Source: an uncultured Bacilli bacterium (lineage in GTDB: Bacteria > Bacillota_I > Bacilli_A > RF39 > UBA660). From it: 7,791 bases of DNA. Positions 1 to 4,741 of this stretch are shown here, in pieces (position 1 is the first letter of the stretch; every line of letters begins with the position of its first letter). The position numbers and the translations under genes are program-made. Below the pieces are notes generated by a model. The model was not told the DNA's origin. It ran no database searches and was given only the letters and a program-made list of their open reading frames with translations. The stretch is taken from assembly GCA_944372275.1 (NCBI GenBank), contig CALVYO010000062.1, positions 1 through 7,791 on the forward strand, read 5' to 3'.

Positions 1-27
1 GACAATTATATTTTTTTATGATACAAT
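1..27 (+). promoter_or_regulatory. Antitoxin RNA promoter, copy 1 (partial)
   Basis: The visible GACA at 1-4 is the end of a -35 box whose TT lies off the window (inferred from copies 2 and 3). A 17-nt spacer follows, then TACAAT at 22-27 preceded by TGA, an extended -10. Predicted start near 34. Confidence 0.75.
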
Positions 28-49
28 GTATTTGTCAAGGAAACTTGCA

Positions 50-92
50 TATAATAAAAAGGGAATACTTAACTTTCCTATGTTGAGTACTC
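50..92 (-). terminator. Probable terminator of toxin mRNA, copy 1
   Basis: On the minus strand GAGTACTCAAC (92-82), an 8-nt loop and GTTAAGTATTC (73-63) pair at 10 of 11 positions, followed by CCTTTTTATTATA. The toxin mRNA would therefore run from about 287 to about 52, fully covering the antitoxin RNA as its antisense. Confidence 0.6.
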
Positions 93-115
93 ACCGGTTT
101 TAATAATTTAGTGAT

Positions 116-149
116 GTACTTAATCTGTAAGATTAGGTACTATTTTTTT
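116..149 (+). terminator. Intrinsic terminator of antitoxin RNA, copy 1
   Basis: GTACTTAATCT (116-126), loop GTA and AGATTAGGTAC (130-140) form an 11-bp stem with one G-U, followed by TATTTTTTT. The same hairpin has no T-tract on the minus strand, so it should stop only plus-strand transcription. Confidence 0.88.
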
Positions 150-229
150 ATACATAATATCATTAACGATACTATTAATAAAATGATAATTAGAATTAAA
201 AATGTTATTAGTAAATCTTTTTTCTTCAT
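140..229 (-). CDS. Small hydrophobic peptide, candidate type I toxin, copy 1
   Basis: A 29-residue peptide begins MKKKDLL and ends ILCIKK. Residues 5-27 are almost entirely Leu, Ile, Val, Phe and Met, giving one predicted transmembrane helix with Lys at both ends. AAGGAGG at 240-246 lies 10 nt upstream of the ATG. Against copy 3 the 90-base frame has no indel or stop, and its differences are synonymous or conservative (Thr/Ser, Phe/Tyr, Ile/Val, Ser/Ala, Met/Leu), which is strong evidence of coding. Size and shape match known type I toxins that insert in the membrane (Ibs, Ldr, TisB, Fst), but the sequence is not one I recognise. It is expressed from its own promoter at 294-322. An antisense RNA runs into its 3' end. 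Toxicity is inferred; a membrane-signalling or helper peptide is the alternative. Confidence 0.72.
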   Translation of the reverse strand: MKKKDLLITFLILIIILLIVSLMILCIKK

Positions 230-238
230 AATTATCAA

Positions 239-261
239 GCCTCCTTCTTGTAGAACTCGGC
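239..261 (-). promoter_or_regulatory. Leader hairpin over the toxin ribosome binding site, copy 1
   Basis: In the minus-strand RNA GCC (261-259) can pair with GGC (241-239) and UUCU (255-252) with AGAA (248-245), around a GAG/GGA internal loop. The GGAGG site sits within this structure. Copies 2 and 3 keep it (590-611 region and 937-959), changing only the apical triloop from ACA to AUA. Restrained translation is inferred, as seen in Fst and other type I toxins. Confidence 0.55.
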
Positions 262-293
262 AAGTACCCAACAGTTATTATTCCCTATGTATG

Positions 294-322
294 ATTATAC
301 TATAATTTAATTTTAGTTTCAA
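294..322 (-). promoter_or_regulatory. Toxin promoter, copy 1
   Basis: Minus strand TTGAAA (322-317), 17-nt spacer, TATAAT (299-294). Start predicted near 287, giving a leader of about 57 nt. It is divergent from, and about 30 bp away from, the antitoxin promoter of copy 2. Confidence 0.8.
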
Positions 323-351
323 TAATTTCGTTAATTTTTAATTAATTTGCT

Positions 352-380
352 TTGACAATTATATTTTTTTATGATACAAT
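352..380 (+). promoter_or_regulatory. Antitoxin RNA promoter, copy 2
   Basis: TTGACA (352-357), 17-nt spacer, TACAAT (375-380) with an upstream TGA, an extended -10. One base off the consensus. Start near 387. Confidence 0.88.
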
Positions 381-402
381 GTATTTGTCAAGGAAACTTG
401 CA

Positions 403-445
403 TATAATAAAAAGGGAATACTTAACTTTCACACGTTGAGTACTC
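403..445 (-). terminator. Probable terminator of toxin mRNA, copy 2
   Basis: Minus-strand stem 445-435 with 426-416, 8-nt loop, then CCTTTTTATTATA. Equivalent to the copy 1 structure. Confidence 0.58.
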
Positions 446-466
446 ACCTGTTAATTTTTTTGATGA

Positions 467-500
467 GTACTTAATCTGTAAGATTAGGTACTATTTTTTT
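467..500 (+). terminator. Intrinsic terminator of antitoxin RNA, copy 2
   Basis: Identical 11-bp stem (467-477 with 481-491), GTA loop and TATTTTTTT tract. It overlaps the toxin stop codon at 491-493. Confidence 0.88.
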
Positions 501-580
501 ATGCATAAAATTAATAATGCTATAACTAATAAAATGATAATTAGAATTAAATAAGAAATTAATAGATCTTTTTGCTTCAT
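491..580 (-). CDS. Small hydrophobic peptide, candidate type I toxin, copy 2
   Basis: A 29-residue peptide starting MKQKDLLISY and ending ILCIKK, with one membrane-spanning stretch of Leu, Ile, Val and Ala between charged ends. It differs from copy 3 by one residue (Gln3 versus Lys3) and two silent changes. AAGGAGG at 590-596 precedes the ATG by 9 nt. Its promoter is at 644-672. The antisense RNA from 387 ends inside its last codons. The function is inferred from cassette layout, as for copy 1. A frame preserved through duplication suggests the peptide itself is under selection and the copy is not a relic. Confidence 0.72.
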   Translation of the reverse strand: MKQKDLLISYLILIIILLVIALLILCIKK

Positions 581-643
581 AATTATCTGCCTCCTTCTTA
601 TAGAACTCGGCAAGTACCCAACAGTTATTATTCCCTATATGAA

Positions 644-672
644 ATTATACTATAAATTAACCTCTAATTCAA
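644..672 (-). promoter_or_regulatory. Toxin promoter, copy 2
   Basis: Minus strand TTGAAT (672-667), 17-nt spacer, TATAAT (649-644). Start predicted near 637. Divergent from the antitoxin promoter of copy 3. Confidence 0.77.
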
Positions 673-701
673 TAATTTTGTTAATTTTTAATTAATATAT
701 T

Positions 702-730
702 TTGACAAATATATTATTTTATGATACAAT
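702..730 (+). promoter_or_regulatory. Antitoxin RNA promoter, copy 3
   Basis: TTGACA (702-707), 17-nt spacer, TACAAT (725-730), again with an extended -10 TGA. Start near 737. Confidence 0.88.
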
Positions 731-752
731 GTATTTGTCAAGGAAACTTGCA

Positions 753-795
753 TATATTAAAAAGGGAATACTTAACTTTTCTACGTTGAGTACTC
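753..795 (-). terminator. Probable terminator of toxin mRNA, copy 3
   Basis: Minus-strand stem 795-785 with 776-766, 8-nt loop, then CCTTTTTAATATA. Same structure as in copies 1 and 2. Confidence 0.56.
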
Positions 796-814
796 GCCTG
801 TTATTTCAAGCCTT

Positions 815-848
815 GTACTTAATCTGTAAGATTAGGTACTATTTTTTT
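815..848 (+). terminator. Intrinsic terminator of antitoxin RNA, copy 3
   Basis: Stem 815-825 with 829-839, GTA loop, TATTTTTTT tract. Identical to the other two copies. Confidence 0.88.
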
Positions 849-928
849 ATGCATAAAATTAATAATGCTATAACTAATAAAATGATAATTAGAATTAAAT
901 AAGAGATTAATAAATCTTTTTTCTTCAT
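839..928 (-). CDS. Small hydrophobic peptide, candidate type I toxin, copy 3
   Basis: A 29-residue peptide starting MKKKDLLISY and ending ILCIKK, with a single central hydrophobic helix. AAGGAGG at 938-944 lies 9 nt before the ATG. The frame is intact and nearly identical to copy 2. The mRNA leader is the most diverged of the three (GGTACTTGCC kept, the segment before it changed) and its promoter has the weakest -35. This copy is nearest the chromosomal operon. I see no terminator between the operon's last gene and this cassette, so readthrough transcription into the toxin is possible. The function is inferred as for copy 1. Confidence 0.7.
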   Translation of the reverse strand: MKKKDLLISYLILIIILLVIALLILCIKK

Positions 929-991
929 AATTATCTGCCTCCTTCTTATAGAACTCGGCAAGTACCAAACAGCTAATATTCCCTATATATA

Positions 992-1020
992 ATTATACTA
1001 TAAATTAACTTTATATACAA
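992..1020 (-). promoter_or_regulatory. Toxin promoter, copy 3
   Basis: Minus strand TTGTAT (1020-1015), 17-nt spacer, TATAAT (997-992). The -35 is weaker than in copies 1 (TTGAAA) and 2 (TTGAAT). The last coding bases of the 1029 gene are only about 10 bp upstream. Confidence 0.65.
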
Positions 1021-1028
1021 TAACATAG

Positions 1029-1562
1029 TTAATTTTTAATTAATTTTTTTGAAATTTCACCAATAAACTCATTCATTAATTTCTCCAATTCTTGAGTAGA
1101 AATATTAGTTATATTATTTTTTAATTTATAGGATATTACTTCATTTATGAATCTCTTTAAATATACAAATTTTCTAAAGCAAATATTTAGTTTTAATTCT
1201 CCTGTTTTATTGTTAAAAGTATAAAAATCAATTGTATCAGCAGTACTATTTTCTAAATCATCAATTAATATTAACCCATTACCTTCTTGAATTAATGTAT
1301 CTAAATCATCAGTATTATAAGAATAAAATCTTTTTTTCACACAATCTTTAATAATAAAAGCAGGATGAGCAACAAAAAGCATACCACCACCAACAGCATT
1401 ATCGACACAAAAATAATGTGTTTGTTGATAAGAATATTCTTCATTTTCATAATGATTCATTATTTTAGCAAAAACTTCACCAATCATAACTAAATCAAAC
1501 GTAGAATAATCTTTTATTTTTTTCTTTAAATCTAACGATAAATCTTTTAATTCGTTTAGCAT
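1029..1562 (-). CDS. Unrecognised soluble protein, last gene of the ruvA-queA operon
   Basis: A 177-residue protein that I do not recognise. It has no signal peptide or membrane segment. Visible parts are a charged helical N-terminus (1-40), a central stretch with CVDNAVGGGMLFVAHPAF (52-69), an acidic LILIDDLEN segment (97-105) resembling a buried strand with exposed acids, and a Lys-rich helical C-terminus (130-177). The ATG is 1 nt past the queA stop with an AAGGG site about 5 nt upstream, so it is translated in the queA operon. The final residues (about KLIKN) and stop are encoded in sequence matching the cassette-array junctions, so the native C-terminus may have been replaced or trimmed when the array formed. 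A role with the cassettes cannot be shown. Confidence 0.85.
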   Translation of the reverse strand: MLNELKDLSLDLKKKIKDYSTFDLVMIGEVFAKIMNHYENEEYSYQQTHYFCVDNAVGGGMLFVAHPAFIIKDCVKKRFYSYNTDDLDTLIQEGNGLILIDDLENSTADTIDFYTFNNKTGELKLNICFRKFVYLKRFINEVISYKLKNNITNISTQELEKLMNEFIGEISKKLIKN

Positions 1563-1563
1563 T

Positions 1564-2580
1564 TTATCCCTTCTTTATAAACATACTATCGCCAAAGCTA
1601 AAAAAACGATAGTTATTTTTTATAGCTTCATTATAAGCATTCATAATATATTCTTTAGTAGCGAAAGCACTTACTAACATAACTAAAGTTGATTTTGGTA
1701 AATGAAAATTAGTTATTAAACAATCAATGGCTTTAAATTTATAACCAGGATAAATAAATATATCAGTCCAACCACTACATTCTTTAAATTCACCATATAA
1801 ATTAATTATTGTTTCTAATGTTCTTGTAGAAGTTGTACCAACTGCAATAATTCTTTTTTTATGATTATTTAATATTTCAGCAGTTTCTTTACTCATTATA
1901 TAAAATTCACTATGCATTTTATGTTTTGTTACATCTTCCACATTAACTGGTCTAAATGTACCTAATCCCACATGTAAAGTTATAGGAACAATAATAACGC
2001 CTTTTGCTTTTATTTTATCTAATAATTCATTAGTAAAATGTAATCCTGCTGTTGGTGCTGCTGCACTTCCTTCATTCTTAGCATAAATAGTTTGATATCT
2101 ATTTTTATCCTTTAGTTTTTCATGAATATAAGGTGGTAATGGCATTGTACCTAATTCATCTAATATTTCATATAAAATACCATCATAAATAAATTCAAAT
2201 ATTCTTATTCCTTCATCTTTTACTTCAACACATTTTGCTTTTAATTTATCACTAAATTTAATTATAGTACCAATTTTAACTCTTTTAGCAGGTTTTACTA
2301 AACATTCCCAATTGCTATTTACTTCCTTTAACATCAATATTTCAATAACAGCATTGGTTTCTTCTTTAACGCCTATTAATCTAGCTGGTATTACTTTAGT
2401 ATCATTAATAACTAATATATCATCTTTTTCTAAATAATCAACAATATCAGTAAAATGTTTATGTTCTATCTTCCCTGTCTCTTTATCTAAAACTAATAAT
2501 TTAGAGGCATCTCTTTTTTCTAAAGGTGTCTGTGCTATTAAATTTTCAGGTAAGTAATAATCAAAATCTTCTGTTTTCAT
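1564..2580 (-). CDS. queA: S-adenosylmethionine:tRNA ribosyltransferase-isomerase QueA
   Basis: QueA converts 7-aminomethyl-7-deazaguanine at the wobble position of GUN-anticodon tRNAs to epoxyqueuosine, using the ribosyl part of SAM. The 338 residues match the usual family length. Family landmarks are the N-terminal FDYYLPENLIAQTPLEKRDASKL region (from 6), VINDTKVIPARL (58-69), the GSAAAPTAGLHFT block, HVGLGTFRPV, AVGTTSTRTLE and TNFHLPKSTL near the end. The ATG is preceded by AGGAGG (2586-2591) at 5 nt, and the start overlaps the end of the upstream gene by 20 nt, implying coupled translation. Its place next to ruvAB is typical of Firmicutes, but tgt, the usual next gene, is missing here. 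Confidence 0.98.
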   Translation of the reverse strand: MKTEDFDYYLPENLIAQTPLEKRDASKLLVLDKETGKIEHKHFTDIVDYLEKDDILVINDTKVIPARLIGVKEETNAVIEILMLKEVNSNWECLVKPAKRVKIGTIIKFSDKLKAKCVEVKDEGIRIFEFIYDGILYEILDELGTMPLPPYIHEKLKDKNRYQTIYAKNEGSAAAPTAGLHFTNELLDKIKAKGVIIVPITLHVGLGTFRPVNVEDVTKHKMHSEFYIMSKETAEILNNHKKRIIAVGTTSTRTLETIINLYGEFKECSGWTDIFIYPGYKFKAIDCLITNFHLPKSTLVMLVSAFATKEYIMNAYNEAIKNNYRFFSFGDSMFIKKG

Positions 2581-3226
2581 AACTTCCTCCTATTATAAAT
2601 TTTATATCTTCTATTGCTTTATCCATATTAAATCTTCCATTACCAACTGGATAATATACTGAATAGCAATTATAATTTTTACCATTTATGTTTTTTATAA
2701 ACAATTTTTTTCTACATTGTGATACCGATATTTTTTCTTTTAAAAATATCGAACTTATTTGATTACCAAATAGTACAATAACTTTAGGATTTATTATTTC
2801 TATTTCTTTATATAATAAATCTAAATATTTTTCATAAACACTATTAGGTAACTCTCTAGCATCTATTTGTGTACATTTACCTAAATTAGTTATAAAATAT
2901 TTATGATTCATAACATCTTGATAAACTTGATAAGCAAAATCTTCATTCCAATCTTTACCTTTAATGCTTTTTATTTTTAAATATATGTCTTCATTTAATA
3001 AATTTAATTGATAAAATAAATCCCAAATATTTTTGCTTCCAATCCAAGGCGCTCTTATACCTTTCCATTCTTTATAAGATGCGGTATTTTTGCCAGTTGG
3101 ATTCATAAAGACAAAACAAATATTGGGATTAGCAGTACAACCACCATTATAAATAGAATTTAATTCTTTAGCGCCATATATTTTTTGTAATCTATCATAT
3201 TCTTTATATAAATCCTCTAATTTCAT
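2561..3226 (-). CDS. Uracil-DNA glycosylase superfamily protein
   Basis: A 221-residue protein with the layout of the uracil-DNA glycosylase fold. A hydrophobic strand leads into MNPTGKN (41-47), in the place of the catalytic GEAPG-type motif. ITNLGKC follows (112-118), then the strand VIVLFGNQ (149-156) and YYPVGNGRFN (191-200), in the place of the HPS-type DNA-binding loop. The four Cys expected for the Fe-S cluster of family 4 enzymes are not evident, so this is a non-Fe-S branch. Removal of uracil or another damaged base is inferred; substrate and activity are uncertain because the motif residues are atypical. The start overlaps the ruvB stop (ATGA) and has GGAAG 4 nt upstream. Confidence 0.78.
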   Translation of the reverse strand: MKLEDLYKEYDRLQKIYGAKELNSIYNGGCTANPNICFVFMNPTGKNTASYKEWKGIRAPWIGSKNIWDLFYQLNLLNEDIYLKIKSIKGKDWNEDFAYQVYQDVMNHKYFITNLGKCTQIDARELPNSVYEKYLDLLYKEIEIINPKVIVLFGNQISSIFLKEKISVSQCRKKLFIKNINGKNYNCYSVYYPVGNGRFNMDKAIEDIKFIIGGSYENRRF

Positions 3227-4239
3227 AATTCTTCCATATTTAATCGATTTTGATGGTTTATTTTTAAATGTTCATATGCTTTATCAGTTACAATTCTACC
3301 TCTTGAAGTTCTTTTTAAAAATCCATTTTGTAATAGATAAGGTTCATAAACATCTTCAATAGTTGTTACTTCTTCACCGATACTAGAGGCAATCGCATCT
3401 ATTCCAACTGGACCACCATTAAATTTTTCAATTATTGCTTTTAGTAAATTATAATCAGTTTCATCTAATCCTAATTCATCGACTTTTAATTTTTCTAAAG
3501 CTAATATTGTTATTTTTTTATCGATTACACCATCGCCCATAACTAAAGCATAATCTCTTACTCTTTTAAATAATCGATTACAAATACGAGGTGTTCCTCT
3601 ACTTCTTTTAGCTAACTCAACAGCGGCATCATCATCGATAGGTGTACTTAATACGCGACTAGTTCTTTTAGCGATACTTGTTAATTCTTCAATAGTGTAA
3701 TAATTTAATTTAGAAATAATCCCAAATCTATCACGTAATGGACTAGTTAAATCGCCAGTTCTAGTAGTTGCCCCTACTAATGTAAAAGGTGGTAAATCAA
3801 TTCTAATACTACGACTACTTGAATCGCTACCAACTATTATATCTAAAGTAAAATCCTCCATTGCTGAATATAATACTTCTTCAATATATCTTGGTATTCG
3901 ATGAATTTCATCGATAAATAAAACATCTCCCGGCTCTAAAGTTGATAAAATAGCTGCTAAGTCACCAGTTTTTTCAATTGCTGGACCACTTGCTGTTTTA
4001 AGATTAGAACCTAATTCATTAGCAATTATGTTAGCTAAAGTTGTTTTACCTAAACCAGGAGGACCATATAATAATACGTGATCTAAAGGTTCTTCTCTTA
4101 ATTTAGCAGCTTTAATAAATACAGTTAAATTTTCTTTTATTTCTGTTTGTCCAATATATTCATCTAAACTATCAGGTCTAATACTTTGTTCAAATGTATC
4201 TTCTTTTAGTTCTTTATTAGTAACAACTCGCTCATCCAT
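3223..4239 (-). CDS. ruvB: Holliday junction branch migration ATPase RuvB
   Basis: RuvB is the hexameric AAA+ motor that, with RuvA, drives branch migration of Holliday junctions. Residues (counted from this start) show RPDSLDEYIGQ (21-31), Walker A GPPGLGKT (59-66), Walker B FIDE (108-111), sensor ATTR (157-160), PLRDRFG with the arginine finger (167-173), and a C-terminal winged helix ending near the RTSRGR motif. The frame is open five codons further, to an ATG at 4254. I prefer 4239: GGAGGG (4245-4250) sits 5 nt before it, the MDER start is typical of the family, and the longer start would put that site inside the coding region. One base separates this start from the preceding stop. Length is 338 residues, normal for RuvB. 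Confidence 0.98.
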   Translation of the reverse strand: MDERVVTNKELKEDTFEQSIRPDSLDEYIGQTEIKENLTVFIKAAKLREEPLDHVLLYGPPGLGKTTLANIIANELGSNLKTASGPAIEKTGDLAAILSTLEPGDVLFIDEIHRIPRYIEEVLYSAMEDFTLDIIVGSDSSSRSIRIDLPPFTLVGATTRTGDLTSPLRDRFGIISKLNYYTIEELTSIAKRTSRVLSTPIDDDAAVELAKRSRGTPRICNRLFKRVRDYALVMGDGVIDKKITILALEKLKVDELGLDETDYNLLKAIIEKFNGGPVGIDAIASSIGEEVTTIEDVYEPYLLQNGFLKRTSRGRIVTDKAYEHLKINHQNRLNMEEL

Positions 4240-4240
4240 A

Positions 4241-4741
4241 TTATCCCTCCACATATTCTAAAATTTCTTGCCAACTATTAACTGTTTTCAAATTTTTATA
4301 TTCTTTTTTAAATAATAATGTATTAATTCCTTTTTTATTAACTTCTAAACAATTAATACTATAATCATCGATAAATAAATCAATTTTTAATTCTTCACAT
4401 TTAATAGCCTTTCCTACTTCATAACATTCAAAATATATTTCTTTAAAAGGTAATTTGTTATCTTTAATGTACTTAATAGTTAAATCTTTTATATTTTTTG
4501 AATAATAATTATTTCTAGCTGTAATTAAATATAATTCATTGTTAATGCTTAATTTATTTAATACATCTATAACATTATCAAATAATTCTAATTCTTTAGT
4601 AATATCATCAAAATTGTTTTTATAAAATTCATATTGTTCATTTAAATTTTTAAATTCGTTTATATTATATTTATCTAAATATTCCTTTATTTTATCACTA
4701 GTTTTTACAATTGTATCATCAAAATCAACAGCTATTCTCAT
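4241..4741 (-). CDS. HAD-superfamily hydrolase, 5'-nucleotidase-like
   Basis: A 166-residue single-domain HAD phosphatase. Motif I is DFDDTI (6-11, nucleophile Asp6 and acid Asp8), motif II is the Thr in LITARN (72-77), motif III is probably Lys111, and motif IV is FIDDY (123-127). The compact size, the DFDDT start and the FIDDYSINCLE pattern resemble the 5'(3')-deoxyribonucleotidase-like proteins common in Firmicutes. The substrate is uncertain and could be a nucleotide or another small phosphate ester. It sits between ruvA and ruvB, with an ATGA overlap with ruvA and a 1-nt gap before the ruvB start, so it is co-expressed with the recombination genes. RuvAB operons usually lack such an insert. 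Confidence 0.85.
   Translation of the reverse strand: MRIAVDFDDTIVKTSDKIKEYLDKYNINEFKNLNEQYEFYKNNFDDITKELELFDNVIDVLNKLSINNELYLITARNNYYSKNIKDLTIKYIKDNKLPFKEIYFECYEVGKAIKCEELKIDLFIDDYSINCLEVNKKGINTLLFKKEYKNLKTVNSWQEILEYVEG

Larger units (their letters stand above)
34..149 (+). ncRNA. Candidate antisense antitoxin RNA, copy 1
   Basis: A ~115-nt RNA is predicted between a consensus promoter and an intrinsic terminator. From 5' to 3' it has a small CAAG-GAAA-CUUG hairpin (36-47, a GNRA tetraloop), a larger hairpin with an 11-position stem (63-73 with 82-92, one mismatch) and loop UUUCCUAU, a variable linker (96-115), and the terminator hairpin (116-140) with a U-tract. It is transcribed against the peptide gene, overlaps its last three codons and stop, and would pair with the whole 3' part of that mRNA. 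No reading frame is conserved across copies, so it is probably non-coding. The antitoxin role is inferred from architecture shared with type I systems such as txpA/RatA and bsrG/SR4. I recognise no named RNA family. Confidence 0.68.
1..351. repeat. Tandem cassette repeat, copy 1 (cut at left edge)
   Basis: First of three tandem ~350 bp units. Unit boundaries are set at the plus-strand TTGACA; in this copy the first two bases of that box lie outside the window. Aligning on TACAAT (22, 375, 725) gives periods of 353 and 350. Copy 1 is the most diverged in its peptide ORF. The sequence starts mid-promoter, so the array very likely extends to the left. The unit carries two convergent transcription units, described in their own entries. 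Confidence 0.95.
387..500 (+). ncRNA. Candidate antisense antitoxin RNA, copy 2
   Basis: Same layout as copy 1: GAAA-tetraloop hairpin, larger hairpin (416-426 with 435-445), linker, terminator. The stems are unchanged. The loop is UUUCACAC rather than UUUCCUAU, and the linker is 18 nt with a different sequence (449-466). Variation therefore falls in predicted unpaired parts, where sense-antisense contact would normally begin. The short ATG frame in copy 1's loop region is absent here, which argues against coding. Confidence 0.68.
352..701. repeat. Tandem cassette repeat, copy 2
   Basis: Second complete unit. Promoters, hairpin stems, ribosome binding site and peptide ORF are conserved with copies 1 and 3. 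The hairpin loop and the linker between hairpin and terminator differ. Copies 2 and 3 are the closest pair, with only three base differences in the 90-base ORF. Confidence 0.95.
737..848 (+). ncRNA. Candidate antisense antitoxin RNA, copy 3
   Basis: Same layout as copies 1 and 2. The larger hairpin uses 766-776 with 785-795, the loop is UUUUCUAC, and the linker is 16 nt (799-814). A base after the stem is G (CUCGCC) where the other copies have A (CUCACC). In the antisense mRNA this turns a G-U into a G-C pair in the proposed end-to-end pairing. Transcription should stop before reaching the gene at 1029. Confidence 0.68.
702..1046. repeat. Tandem cassette repeat, copy 3
   Basis: Third unit. 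Its right end (AT-rich TTAATTTTTAATTAATTT) matches the two inter-copy junctions near 331 and 681. It runs into the 3' end of the gene at 1029-1562, so that gene's stop and last five or so codons lie in repeat-homologous sequence. The next bases (TTTTGAAATT) look like a decayed version of the TTTGACAATT that starts a unit. Confidence 0.9.

Noticed and set aside
80..103. Tiny ATG frame in the antitoxin RNA of copy 1
   Set aside because: The ATG lies in the variable loop and is absent from copies 2 and 3; the RNA is better read as non-coding.
111..305. Plus-strand frame of 64 codons
   Set aside because: It lies across the toxin ORF, ribosome binding site and promoter on the other strand, has no ribosome binding site, and is not kept in the other two copies.
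702..902. Plus-strand frame of 66 codons
   Set aside because: It starts upstream of the predicted antitoxin transcript start, crosses its terminator, and is not conserved in copies 1 and 2.
1..1028. CRISPR array or simple satellite
   Set aside because: The unit is about 350 bp with promoters, terminators and ORFs, not short repeats with unique spacers.
1..1028. Riboswitch or T-box leader
   Set aside because: The plus-strand RNA ends at its terminator with no gene downstream in the same direction, so it controls nothing in cis by attenuation.
1..1028. Direct membership of the Fst/par family
   Set aside because: Convergent layout is similar, but the shared repeats are inverted rather than direct, and the peptide does not look like Fst.
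4240..4254. Longer RuvB start at 4254
   Set aside because: The GGAGGG at 4245-4250 would be inside the coding sequence; it is ideally placed for the ATG at 4237-4239.
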